Shown here piece by piece: positions 8,602 through 17,214 of a DNA stretch of 64,000 bases. Position 1 is the first letter of the stretch. Each line of letters starts with the position of its first letter. The position numbers and the translations under genes are program-made. The notes below the pieces were generated by a model that was given only the letters and a program-made list of their open reading frames with translations, had not been told where the DNA came from and did not search any database. Origin of the DNA: Flavobacteriaceae bacterium (lineage in GTDB: Bacteria; Bacteroidota; Bacteroidia; Flavobacteriales; Flavobacteriaceae); assembly GCA_012959395.1 (NCBI GenBank), contig DUDG01000012.1, positions 1 through 64,000 of the forward strand, in the 5' to 3' direction.

Positions 8602-10194
8602 AAGTTTGGGTGCTTTATATATTTAATTTTCGTTTTCATATCTTTTTTAAGCTGTTCAAAGGATTCATTCGTAAACAATGATAATGTATTTAGATATAAT
8701 GAGCATTCTAATATATCATCTTTAGATCCAGCATTTGCTAGTACATTACGTAATATTTGGCCAGTAAATCAGTTATTCAATGGACTCGTACAACTTGATG
8801 ATTCTCTAAACATTAAACCAGATTTATCAGAAAGCTGGGAGATCTCAAAAGATGGAATGACTTATTTGTTTAAGATTAAAAAAAATACTTCATTTCATAA
8901 ATCAATAGTTTTTGGAAAAGATTCTATTAGAAATGTTAATGCATTTGATTTTGAATACAGCTTTAATAGACTTAAAGATCCAAAATTAGCATCACCTGGA
9001 GCATGGGTTTTAAATAATGTTGAAAACTTTAAGGCATCAAATGATAGTGTATTTTCAATAAAATTAAAAAGTCCATTTGCAGCATTTTTAGGAATTTTAT
9101 CGATGAAATATTGTTCAGTAGTTCCAAAAGAAGCAGTAGACTATTATAAATCAAAATTTGGAAAAAATCCAATAGGAACAGGACCATTTAAGTTTAAAAA
9201 ATGGGAAGAAAATATCAAACTGGTACTAAGGAAGAATAATCTATATTTTGAAAAAGATTCTAAAGGAATTAGACTTCCATATTTAGAAGCCATATCAATT
9301 ACATTTTTACCTGATAAAAAAAGTGAATTTATGGAGTTTGCACAAAATAAAATTGATTTCATTAACTCTATAGACTCATCTTTTAAGGATCAACTTTTAA
9401 ATGTTAATGGGGATTTAAAAGAAGAGTATCTCAAATCTATTAATCTGCTAACAGGCCCATATTTAAATACTGAATATATAGGCTTTTTTCTTGGGAAAAA
9501 GGAATCTATTTTACAATCCAAAAAGTTAAGGCTAGCTATCAACTATGGTTTTGATAGAAAGAAAATGATGAAATATCTAAGAAACAATATTGGTTATCCT
9601 GCCAACAACGGATTCATTCCTCTTGGACTTCAAAAAAAGCGTACAAAAGGATTTGAATATGATTTAAAAAAAGCCTTACAGTTAATTAAAGAATATAAAG
9701 ATGAAAATGGAAACCAATCAATAGAAATAGTTTTATCAAGTGACGCCAACTATCTTGACATAGTTGAATATATTCAAAGAGAACTTTTAAAAATTGGAAT
9801 TAATATAAAAATCAATATTTTACCACCTTCAAGTTTAAGACAAGCCAAATCAAATGGAAAATTAGAAATGTTTAGAGCAAGCTGGATAGCAGATTACCCT
9901 GATGCTGAAAATTATTTATCACTCTTTTATTCAAAAAATTTTACCCCTAATGGCCCTAATTATACTCATTTTAAAAATAATTTATATGATAGGCTATTTT
10001 TTGAGGGAATTATAGAACAATCCAAAGATGATAGGGAAAAAATATACTCAAAACTAGATAGCTTAATAATTGAGGAAGCTCCTATAATTCCATTATATTA
10101 TGATAAAATAATGAGATTTAGCCAAAAGAATGTTGTAGGACTAGAAACAAACCCCATCAATCAATTAAATTTAAAAAGGGTTTATAAAAAGTAA
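8593..10194 (+). CDS. ABC transporter solute-binding lipoprotein, family 5 (oligopeptide type)
   Basis: The product is a 533-residue extracytoplasmic binding protein of the SBP_bac_5 family, which delivers oligopeptides, nickel or similar solutes to an ABC permease. It starts with a lipoprotein signal ending in the lipobox FLSC, Cys21 being the predicted lipidation site. The family pattern is clear: RYNEHSNISSLDPAFA near the start, PDLSESWEISKDGMTYLFKI, the YCSVVPKEAV and GTGPFKFKKWE segments, and AYPDAENYL-type sequence (WIADYPDAENYLSLFYS) late. No permease or ATPase genes lie beside it, so its transporter is encoded elsewhere. It meets rpmE2 tail to tail with one base between the stop codons. 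Confidence 0.92.
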   Translation: MTKKFGCFIYLIFVFISFLSCSKDSFVNNDNVFRYNEHSNISSLDPAFASTLRNIWPVNQLFNGLVQLDDSLNIKPDLSESWEISKDGMTYLFKIKKNTSFHKSIVFGKDSIRNVNAFDFEYSFNRLKDPKLASPGAWVLNNVENFKASNDSVFSIKLKSPFAAFLGILSMKYCSVVPKEAVDYYKSKFGKNPIGTGPFKFKKWEENIKLVLRKNNLYFEKDSKGIRLPYLEAISITFLPDKKSEFMEFAQNKIDFINSIDSSFKDQLLNVNGDLKEEYLKSINLLTGPYLNTEYIGFFLGKKESILQSKKLRLAINYGFDRKKMMKYLRNNIGYPANNGFIPLGLQKKRTKGFEYDLKKALQLIKEYKDENGNQSIEIVLSSDANYLDIVEYIQRELLKIGINIKINILPPSSLRQAKSNGKLEMFRASWIADYPDAENYLSLFYSKNFTPNGPNYTHFKNNLYDRLFFEGIIEQSKDDREKIYSKLDSLIIEEAPIIPLYYDKIMRFSQKNVVGLETNPINQLNLKRVYKK

Positions 10195-10205
10195 ATTACT
10201 TTTTA
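10185..10205. terminator. Two-way hairpin containing both stop codons
   Basis: A 21-base inverted repeat with 10-bp arms around a single central base (10195) contains the stop codon of the binding lipoprotein (TAA, 10192-10194) and that of rpmE2 (10196-10198). Read in either direction it ends in a short T run. It may work as a weak bidirectional terminator, but it has no GC-rich stem. Confidence 0.4.
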
Positions 10206-10447
10206 AGTTTAGCATATCTATTTTTAAACTTATCTATTCTACCAGCAGTATCAATAAGTTTAGTTTTTCCAGTATAAAATGGATGAGATGTTCTAGAAAT
10301 CTCTAGTTTTACTAAAGGGTAAGTTACACCTTCATGCTTTATAGTATCTTTACTTAATACCGTAGATTTAGTAATAAAAACATCATCATTAGACATGTCT
10401 TTGAAAGCGACTAATCTATAATTTTCTGGGTGTATACCTTCTTTCAT
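10196..10447 (-). CDS. rpmE2: 50S ribosomal protein L31, type B (zinc-free)
   Basis: The 83-residue product begins [17 protein letters not shown] and contains [20 protein letters not shown], the signature of type B L31. It has no cysteine at all, so it lacks the CxxC zinc sites of the type A paralogue. It sits on the large subunit at the bridge to the small subunit. It is monocistronic, with a promoter at 10468-10497, and ends in the shared hairpin with the upstream convergent gene. Confidence 0.97.
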   Translation of the reverse strand: MKEGIHPENYRLVAFKDMSNDDVFITKSTVLSKDTIKHEGVTYPLVKLEISRTSHPFYTGKTKLIDTAGRIDKFKNRYAKLKK

Positions 10448-10467
10448 CTTTTTTATTAAATAGGACG

Positions 10468-10497
10468 CAAATTTAATTCTTTTTTGGGAATTTGCAA
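10468..10497 (-). promoter_or_regulatory. rpmE2 promoter, Bacteroidota type
   Basis: A -33 TTG (10497-10495) is followed after 19 bases by a -7 box TAAATTTG (10475-10468) in the leftward direction, about 20 bases before the start codon at 10447. Both elements fit the TTTG / TAnnTTTG consensus apart from the first T of the -33 box. Confidence 0.6.
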
Positions 10498-10563
10498 CTA
10501 AACTTAAATTAATTACTGAAAGTCAAATAATATGATGATTGCAATAAATAAATTCTGATTACT

Positions 10564-10575
10564 TTTACATGTAAA
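10564..10575. repeat. 12-bp palindrome upstream of the DUF4199 operon
   Basis: TTTACATGTAAA is a perfect palindrome 23 bases before the start of the gene at 10599. The position would suit an operator, but no adjacent regulator gene is present and the sequence is AT-rich. Confidence 0.3.
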
Positions 10576-10598
10576 TATATTAATTTAAAAAAATTGTT

Positions 10599-11111
10599 AT
10601 GGAAGAAATTACACCTAAAAAATTTATAATTGAATATGGACTATTTACTGGAATAATTTCCGTCATTTTCGGTATAATGCTTTACTCTTTAGATGCGCAT
10701 TATGAAAATAGTACATTTAGTCAAATAATTTCAGTATTGATTCAATTATCTGGAATTGCAATGGCTGCTTTAGCATTTAAAAAAGCTAACTCAGGATTTA
10801 TTTCTTTAAGCCAAACGTTAAAAATAGGTACAGGATTATCGTTAATTCTTGCTATTATTTCTTTAGTTTGGTTATATACTCTTACAAATTTACTTGAACC
10901 AGAATTTTATAACATTTCACTTGAAATAGCATACAATAAAGCTATAGAATCTAATCCAGAAGTGATGGGTGGTTTGGATTTAAAGGGATATTTAGAAGCT
11001 TCTGAACCTTTTCTGTGGCTTGCTTACCCTGTAATTATGGTATTTACTTTATTTATAGGATTCATTGAAAGTCTTACAATAGGATTAATTATAAAAAAAG
11101 AAGATCAGTAA
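10599..11111 (+). CDS. DUF4199 family membrane protein
   Basis: The 170-residue product has four predicted membrane segments (about residues 15-31, 43-60, 76-97 and 142-163) and matches the Bacteroidota DUF4199 family in size, spacing and the N-terminal pattern KKFIIEYGLFTGIISVIFGI. Function is unknown. It starts a tight gene group: the glycosyltransferase follows after 6 bases, and in Flavobacteriia DUF4199 genes are often found just before such a glycosyltransferase, which hints at a shared envelope role. Confidence 0.8.
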   Translation: MEEITPKKFIIEYGLFTGIISVIFGIMLYSLDAHYENSTFSQIISVLIQLSGIAMAALAFKKANSGFISLSQTLKIGTGLSLILAIISLVWLYTLTNLLEPEFYNISLEIAYNKAIESNPEVMGGLDLKGYLEASEPFLWLAYPVIMVFTLFIGFIESLTIGLIIKKEDQ

Positions 11112-11117
11112 ATTACT

Positions 11118-12065
11118 ATGCATATTTCTGTTGTCATTCCATTATATAACGAACAGGATTCTTTAATGGAATTAACTGAAAGTATTGAAAATATAATTTC
11201 TAAAGAAAATCTTGATTATGAAATTATACTTATAGATGATGGAAGCATAGATAATTCTTGGAAAATTATAAAGGATCTTTGCTTAAAATCTTCCAAAATA
11301 AAAGGATTAAAATTTATTAAAAATTTTGGCAAGTCTCAAGCTCTTTCAGCTGGTTTTAAAGCTAGTAAAGGAAATGTGGTTATTACAATGGATGCTGACC
11401 TTCAGGATGATCCTAATGAAATACCTAATTTGTATAAAAAAATAGTTGAAGATGATTTTGATTTAGTGTCTGGATGGAAAAAGAAAAGATATGATTCGTT
11501 GATTTTTAAAAATTTTCCATCTAAAATATTTAATTGGGCTGCACGAAAAACATCTGGAATTAAGCTAAATGATTTTAATTGCGGTATTAAAGCCTATAAA
11601 AATATTGTTACCAAAAAGATTCAATTAACTGGGGGGATGCATCGATACATTCCTGTACTTGCTAAAAAAGCCGGTTTTAAAAATATAGCTGAACAAATTG
11701 TAAAACACCATCCAAGAAAACATGGAAATACTAAATACGGTCCTGAAAGATTTGTTAAAGGTTTTCTAGATTTAATAACCTTATGGTTTATTCATAGATT
11801 TAGTAAACGACCTATGCACTTTTTTGGCTTAATAGGCACCATCATGTTAATCATTGGATTTCTGTTTGCATTATACCTAGGAATTGATAAATTGTTTATA
11901 GAAACTTCTGGAAGATTAATCACAGAAAGGCCTGAGTTTTTCATATCACTTACTACTATGATTATTGGCTCACAATTCTTTTTAGCTGGATTTTTAGCAG
12001 AAATAGTTTTAAAAAATAAAAAAATAAAAAAACAATATATAATTTCTGAAAAAATAAATGATTAA
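11118..12065 (+). CDS. Family 2 glycosyltransferase, polyprenyl-phosphate sugar synthase type
   Basis: The 315-residue product is a GT-A fold family 2 enzyme with YNEQDSL near the start, the nucleotide-binding DDGSIDNS, and the metal-binding DADLQDDPNE motif. Two C-terminal membrane segments (about residues 234-258 and 280-303) place it at the inner membrane. This layout is that of DPM1/GtrB/ArnC-like enzymes, which load a sugar onto polyprenyl phosphate. The sugar cannot be read. Its end overlaps the next gene by 8 bases, indicating translational coupling with the phosphosugar mutase. Confidence 0.9.
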   Translation: MHISVVIPLYNEQDSLMELTESIENIISKENLDYEIILIDDGSIDNSWKIIKDLCLKSSKIKGLKFIKNFGKSQALSAGFKASKGNVVITMDADLQDDPNEIPNLYKKIVEDDFDLVSGWKKKRYDSLIFKNFPSKIFNWAARKTSGIKLNDFNCGIKAYKNIVTKKIQLTGGMHRYIPVLAKKAGFKNIAEQIVKHHPRKHGNTKYGPERFVKGFLDLITLWFIHRFSKRPMHFFGLIGTIMLIIGFLFALYLGIDKLFIETSGRLITERPEFFISLTTMIIGSQFFLAGFLAEIVLKNKKIKKQYIISEKIND

Positions 12066-13767
12066 TACTAAATTAATTGAGCAGAATTACAACGTCTGGA
12101 CTCAATCACCCTTTGATAAAGAAACTATATCTAAGGTTAATAGTCTGAAAGAGACTGATAATAAAGATTTTAACGACTCATTTTACACTGATTTAAGTTT
12201 TGGAACGGGAGGAATGAGAGGGGTTGTGGGTGTAGGTCCAAATAGAGTCAATAAATATACTTTTGGAAGAAATACTCAAGGAATATCTAATTATATTAAT
12301 AAGTATTCTGAAAAAAATCTATCATCAATTGTTATAGCTTACGACTGTAGGAATGACAGTGAATATTTAGCCACACAAGTAGCTAATATTTTCAGTTCAA
12401 ATAATATTAAAGTTTTTCTATTTAGTTCAATTAGACCAACTCCTGAACTATCTTATGCTTTAGTAAAGCTAAACTGCATTTGTGGTATTGTACTAACTGC
12501 TTCACATAATCCCCCAGAATACAACGGATATAAAGTTTATTGGAAAGATGGTGGACAAATCGTGCCTCCAATTGATAAAAATCTAATTAATGAAATTAAT
12601 GCCACCGGCTATTCTGATATTAATTTTACCGAAAATGAAAAACTTATTGAACTTATAGATACTAATATTGATGATCTATTTATTAAAGATTCTATTTTAA
12701 ATGGAAAAGTTGGCACTTCCAATAGAGCTAATTATAGAATTGTTTTTACTCCATTACATGGTACTTCATATAAAATACTTCCACAAGTATTAAAAGGTGC
12801 TGGATATACGGATTTAAACATTGTCACTGAACAAGCAGTTCCTGATGGAAATTTTCCAACTGTTAAATCTCCAAACCCAGAAGATCCTGAAGCATTAAAA
12901 ATGGCGATAGAATTAGCTAAACTTAAAGGTGCTGATATTGTAATAGGAACTGATCCGGATTCTGATAGAGTTGGTATAGCTATTAAAGATGACAAAAAGC
13001 AATACATTATAGTAAATGGGAATCAAATGATGATAATGTTAACGGATTATCTTTTAAGTAAAAGAAAACAATTAGATAAATCTTATTTTATTGGATCAAC
13101 AATTGTTTCCACTCAAATGATGTTTAATGTAGCTAAATCATATAATGTTGATATTAAATTAGGATTGACAGGTTTTAAATGGATAGCAAAAATGATTCAT
13201 GACTTTCCTAATCAAAAATTCATTGGAGGAGGGGAAGAAAGTTATGGATATATGGTTGGAGATTTTGTTAGAGACAAGGATGCAATCACTTCATCATTAC
13301 TAGCTTGTGAAGCTGGTTCTGAATTTAAAAGCAAAGGTCTAAGTTTATACGATTATCTTATTAATTGTTACATTAAATATGGATTTTTTAAAGAAAAATT
13401 GATTTCAATCGAAAAAAAAGGATCTGAAGGTATTGTGGAAATTAATTCTATAATGAATCAACTAAGAACAAAAAAAATAGCAGAATTAGCTGGAAGTAAA
13501 GTTTTAAAGATTCAAGATTTTAAAAGCTCTCAAGAAATCAATCAGATTAGTGGGAAAAAAACTTCTCTTAATTTCCCAAAATCAAATGTTTTAATTTTTG
13601 AATCTAAAGATGGCACAAGAGTTGCAGCAAGACCTAGTGGAACAGAACCTAAAATAAAGTTTTACTTTAGTGTCAATATGACTTTACAGTCGAAAGAATT
13701 ATTTAATGAAACTAACAACATTTTAGAGAGAAAAATTGAGAAACTTTCTGAAGAATTTAATTTTTAA
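12058..13767 (+). CDS. pgcA: Phosphoglucomutase/phosphomannomutase family enzyme
   Basis: This alpha-D-phosphohexomutase interconverts hexose 1- and 6-phosphates and so feeds nucleotide sugars. The 569 residues include every family site: the phosphoserine loop TASHNPPEYNGYK (Ser149), the metal loop DPDSDR (residues 299-304), the sugar loop GGGEESYGY and the phosphate-binding RPSGTEPK near the C-terminus. Length fits the PgcA/PGM2-like branch rather than the shorter ManB type. It overlaps the upstream glycosyltransferase and is 2 bases before the exporter gene, so these three form one operon. Confidence 0.93.
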   Translation: MINTKLIEQNYNVWTQSPFDKETISKVNSLKETDNKDFNDSFYTDLSFGTGGMRGVVGVGPNRVNKYTFGRNTQGISNYINKYSEKNLSSIVIAYDCRNDSEYLATQVANIFSSNNIKVFLFSSIRPTPELSYALVKLNCICGIVLTASHNPPEYNGYKVYWKDGGQIVPPIDKNLINEINATGYSDINFTENEKLIELIDTNIDDLFIKDSILNGKVGTSNRANYRIVFTPLHGTSYKILPQVLKGAGYTDLNIVTEQAVPDGNFPTVKSPNPEDPEALKMAIELAKLKGADIVIGTDPDSDRVGIAIKDDKKQYIIVNGNQMMIMLTDYLLSKRKQLDKSYFIGSTIVSTQMMFNVAKSYNVDIKLGLTGFKWIAKMIHDFPNQKFIGGGEESYGYMVGDFVRDKDAITSSLLACEAGSEFKSKGLSLYDYLINCYIKYGFFKEKLISIEKKGSEGIVEINSIMNQLRTKKIAELAGSKVLKIQDFKSSQEINQISGKKTSLNFPKSNVLIFESKDGTRVAARPSGTEPKIKFYFSVNMTLQSKELFNETNNILERKIEKLSEEFNF

Positions 13768-13769
13768 TA

Positions 13770-15593
13770 GTGAACTATTTTAGAAAAATTTTTAAGTATG
13801 CCTTGCCTTTTAAAAAATATATGTTTTTGAATATATTTTTTAATATTCTATACGCATTATTTAGTGCTTTATCATTTTTATCACTAATGCCAATGTTAGA
13901 GGTTTTGTTTGGAGAAAACAAAACAACTTTTGAGAAGCCTGAATTTGAAAATTTATCAAGCTTTGGGAACAATCTTGAAGAATGGATTAATTATCAAGTA
14001 AGTCATTTTTCCGGTGAAGATCCTAAACTAGCTTTGATTTTTGTTATTTCTTCGATTATCGTCCTTTTCTTTTTAAAGAACTTCTTCAACTATCTAGCTA
14101 TGTTTTTTATTACATTTTTAAGAAATGGCGTTTTAACCAGTCTTAGAGAAAATCTTTACAAAAAAATAATAAGCATGCCTCTTCCTTTTTTTTCTGAGAA
14201 GAAAAAAGGAGATGTTATATCAAGAATTACTACTGATATTTTGGAAATTCAACATTCTTTTTTATCAATATTAGAATTAATCATTCGAGAACCTTTAACA
14301 ATTTTTTTTACGTTAATAGCTATGTTTTTAATAAGCTATAAACTAACTGTTTTTGTATTATTTTTTATTCCAATATCCGGCTTTATAATAGCTCTTATTG
14401 GTAAATCTTTGAAAGCAACCTCTACCTTAGTTCAAACTGAGCAAGCAGAATTTTTATCAATTACAGAAGAAACATTACAAGGCCTTAAGGTCATAAAAGG
14501 TTTTGTTTCAGAGTTGTTTTTTATCGACAAGTTTAAAAAGTCTAATAACAAATTTTATAAATACTCTAACAGGTTAATTAACAGACAAAATTTAGCAAGT
14601 CCTATTAGTGAGTTTCTAGGCATTTCAGTAATTGGCGCATTATTATGGTATGGTGGCCAATTAGTACTTGTAGACTTAGAACTTAAGCCTGCTGCATTTT
14701 TGACTTATATGGGTTTAGCTTATGGAGTTTTAACACCAGCAAAAGCTATAAGCAAAGCATCCTATTCAATAAAAAAAGGTAATGCTGCTGCAGAAAGGGT
14801 TCTAGAAATTTTAGAATCTGAATCTTCGATAAAAGAAATAAAAAATCCTATCAATAAACAATCATTTGATTCTGAAATAATTTTTAAAAATGTCTCTTTT
14901 AAATATGATCAGGAATCTGTATTAAACAATATTAACTTTAAAATACAAAAGGGTCAAACTATAGCTATTGTTGGTCAATCCGGTAGTGGAAAGTCAACTA
15001 TTGCAAATCTAATACCTAGATTTTACGATGTATGCTCAGGAGAAATACTGATAGACGGTATTAACATTAAAGATTTATATAAGTCTGAATTAAGAAAACT
15101 TATGGGTCTAGTTTCTCAAGAGTCTATATTATTTAATGATTCTATTTCTAACAATATTAAACTTTCAAATTCCAAAGTTAATTTAAAAGAAATTGAAGAA
15201 TCAGCTAAAATTGCAAATGCTAATGAATTTATTGAGAAATTTGAAAATGGATATGATTTAAACGTTGGCGATGGAGGAGGTAAGTTATCAGGAGGTCAAA
15301 AACAGCGAATTTCAATAGCCAGAGCAGTTCTAAGCAACCCCCCTATTATGATTCTTGATGAAGCAACATCTTCTTTAGATTCAGAATCAGAAAAATTAGT
15401 TCAGGATGCATTAGAAAACTTAATGAAAAACAGGACTTCAATTATAATTGCACATAGGCTATCAACTATTCAAAAAGCAGATATAATATTAGTTATAAAT
15501 GAAGGTAAAATAGCAGAGCAAGGAAAACATGAAGAATTAATAAAAGAAAATGGTATATATTCAAAGCTTATTAAGCTTCAATCCTTTGTTTAA
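13770..15593 (+). CDS. ABC exporter, fused permease and ATPase (MsbA-like)
   Basis: The 607-residue product has six membrane segments in the first 340 residues and a nucleotide-binding domain after that, with Walker A GQSGSGKST, Q-loop VSQES, signature LSGGQKQR, Walker B MILDEATSSLD and the switch histidine in AHRLST. This is a homodimeric type IV exporter of the MsbA/lipid or multidrug kind. The start is GTG, two bases after the mutase stop; no ATG fits. Its company with a polyprenyl glycosyltransferase and a sugar mutase suggests export of an envelope lipid or glycolipid, which is an inference. Confidence 0.92.
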   Translation: MNYFRKIFKYALPFKKYMFLNIFFNILYALFSALSFLSLMPMLEVLFGENKTTFEKPEFENLSSFGNNLEEWINYQVSHFSGEDPKLALIFVISSIIVLFFLKNFFNYLAMFFITFLRNGVLTSLRENLYKKIISMPLPFFSEKKKGDVISRITTDILEIQHSFLSILELIIREPLTIFFTLIAMFLISYKLTVFVLFFIPISGFIIALIGKSLKATSTLVQTEQAEFLSITEETLQGLKVIKGFVSELFFIDKFKKSNNKFYKYSNRLINRQNLASPISEFLGISVIGALLWYGGQLVLVDLELKPAAFLTYMGLAYGVLTPAKAISKASYSIKKGNAAAERVLEILESESSIKEIKNPINKQSFDSEIIFKNVSFKYDQESVLNNINFKIQKGQTIAIVGQSGSGKSTIANLIPRFYDVCSGEILIDGINIKDLYKSELRKLMGLVSQESILFNDSISNNIKLSNSKVNLKEIEESAKIANANEFIEKFENGYDLNVGDGGGKLSGGQKQRISIARAVLSNPPIMILDEATSSLDSESEKLVQDALENLMKNRTSIIIAHRLSTIQKADIILVINEGKIAEQGKHEELIKENGIYSKLIKLQSFV

Positions 15594-15635
15594 ACCTGTT
15601 GTTTTTTTAATTGTCTTATTTAAAATTAACCGTTA

Positions 15636-16187
15636 TTGAAAAATGAATCTCAATTTATTGCTAGTTTAAAAAATAAAGAAACTCAAAATAAGGCATTTGA
15701 AACTTTATTAAATAACTACAAGCAACCTCTTTATTGGCATATAAGGAGAATCGTATTAAATCATGATGACGCAGATGATATACTGCAAAATACATTTATT
15801 AAAATATTTAAAGGAATAGCAAAATTTAAAGGAGATAGCAAACTATATACTTGGATGTACAGAATAGCAACAAATGAATCTTTGAATTTTTTAAAATTAA
15901 AAGCAAAAAAATATTTTCAAAGTTCTGAAAAAATGATGAAGAATTTAGCAAATAATCTAAAAGAGGACCCTTATTTTGATGGTGATAAGCTTCAACTTGA
16001 ACTTCAAAAAATTATTTCAAGTCTTCCAAGTAAACAAAAGCTAGTATTTCAAATGAAATATGAACAAAATATGAAGTTTAAAGATATTTCTGAAATTCTA
16101 GGAACTTCAGTAGGTGCATTAAAAGCATCATACCATTTAGCTGTAAAGAAAATAAAAGAAAAAATAAAAAAAATTCAAACCTTTTAA
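15636..16187 (+). CDS. ECF-type RNA polymerase sigma factor (sigma-70 family)
   Basis: The 183-residue product has only regions 2 and 4, as in extracytoplasmic function sigma factors. Region 2 includes DADDILQNTFIKIFKGI and the -10 recognition segment FKGDSKLYTWMYRIATNES; region 4 includes LPSKQKLVFQMKYEQNMKFK and the helix-turn-helix DISEILGTSVGALKASYH. The start must be TTG at 15636, since an in-frame stop lies at 15627 and the nearest ATG is out of frame. The next two genes encode a membrane protein and an exported helical protein, a typical sigma/anti-sigma/sensor arrangement in Bacteroidota. Confidence 0.93.
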   Translation: MKNESQFIASLKNKETQNKAFETLLNNYKQPLYWHIRRIVLNHDDADDILQNTFIKIFKGIAKFKGDSKLYTWMYRIATNESLNFLKLKAKKYFQSSEKMMKNLANNLKEDPYFDGDKLQLELQKIISSLPSKQKLVFQMKYEQNMKFKDISEILGTSVGALKASYHLAVKKIKEKIKKIQTF

Positions 16188-16209
16188 CAAAACTATTGTC
16201 AATATATAA

Positions 16210-16677
16210 ATGGACTTTAAAAAAGATATATCATTTAAAAGAGAGGGCTTCAAGATTCCTAATGGATATTTTGAATCAATTAATTATAAAACCTTTCAAA
16301 GAAATGAAATAAATACAGGTAAGTTTATAGTACCTGTTGGCTATTTTAAATCTCTTGACAAGCAACAAATATTTAATAAAATCTATATTAATAAAATTAG
16401 AATCATTAAATCTACTTTTTATAGAGTGACCTCTTTAGCTGCTATTTGCATTGGCTTAGTCTACTTCTCAAATTATTTTGATAATAATAGTTATAATATT
16501 AATTCAGAGGATGTAATAAATTATGTAAATCAAGATTTTATAATTATTGACAACTCTGAATACGGTGAAATGTTAGATTTTAATGATTTGAATTATAATA
16601 ATTTAATTAGTCAAACTGATGTTGAAAACTATTTTATAGAAACATCTTATAGTTTAGAAAATTTAATATTTGAATAA
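16210..16677 (+). CDS. Single-pass membrane protein, candidate anti-sigma factor
   Basis: The 155-residue product has one membrane segment (about residues 73-90), a basic N-terminal part that should be cytosolic, and an acidic, Asn/Asp-rich C-terminal part that should be periplasmic. The cytosolic part holds the same short motif twice: FKIPNGYFESI at 14-24 and FIVPVGYFKSL at 39-49. Motifs of the PxxYF kind recur in proteins encoded after ECF sigma genes in Bacteroidota. The position 22 bases after the sigma gene and the topology make it a candidate anti-sigma factor; no zinc-binding ZAS motif is present, so this is inference. Confidence 0.6.
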   Translation: MDFKKDISFKREGFKIPNGYFESINYKTFQRNEINTGKFIVPVGYFKSLDKQQIFNKIYINKIRIIKSTFYRVTSLAAICIGLVYFSNYFDNNSYNINSEDVINYVNQDFIIIDNSEYGEMLDFNDLNYNNLISQTDVENYFIETSYSLENLIFE

Positions 16678-16678
16678 T

Positions 16679-17155
16679 ATGAAAAAAATAATACTTTTTA
16701 TATCGGTTTTTTTAATGATAAACACAGTTTATGCTCAATCTGAAAGATTAAGTAGAGAAAAAATTGATGCTTACAAAAAACTATACTTAACTGACAAGTT
16801 AAAATTAGAACCTTCCTTAGAAACAGCTTTTTGGAAATCCTACAAAACTTATGAAGATAGTTTAAGTAAGTTATATATAGATAGAAGACTTAAGTATAGA
16901 AAAATGAATATTCGCGATATGTCTGCTAGTGATGAAGAATATGCTAAGTATATTAATGACTTTATGAACTATGAAAAAAAGAAAGTAGATCTTAAAGGAA
17001 TACTAATTTCTGAATTGAAAGAAGTTATGTCAATTAAAAAAACATATATGCTTTTTAAATACGAAGATGACTTTAGAAGGGAAATGATGGAGAAACTTAG
17101 AAAAGAAAGAGGAGAAAAAAGAAATGAAAATAAAAACAAAATTCTAAAATTATAA
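16679..17155 (+). CDS. Exported helical protein, candidate sensor of the ECF sigma system
   Basis: From the ATG at 16679 the product is 158 residues: a signal peptide with cleavage after YAQ (about residue 20), then an all-helical, charge-rich domain. The part LYLTDKLKLEPSLETAFWKSYKTYE resembles the L-x-L-x-P-x-E-x-x-x-F-W pattern of the Spy/CpxP-like periplasmic proteins called sensors of ECF-type sigma factors in Flavobacteriia. A TTG three codons earlier lies inside the previous gene and is less likely. The ATG follows the previous stop codon by one base, so the trio is translationally linked. Confidence 0.7.
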   Translation: MKKIILFISVFLMINTVYAQSERLSREKIDAYKKLYLTDKLKLEPSLETAFWKSYKTYEDSLSKLYIDRRLKYRKMNIRDMSASDEEYAKYINDFMNYEKKKVDLKGILISELKEVMSIKKTYMLFKYEDDFRREMMEKLRKERGEKRNENKNKILKL

Positions 17156-17214
17156 GATCATTTTAAATATTTAAAGACTACACTATTACATTATATTTAC
17201 GCAAATTTTAAAAA

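Noticed and set aside
10448-10598. Riboswitch or leader RNA upstream of rpmE2 or the DUF4199 gene
   Set aside because: Apart from the rpmE2 promoter and a 12-bp palindrome no structured GC-containing element is visible.
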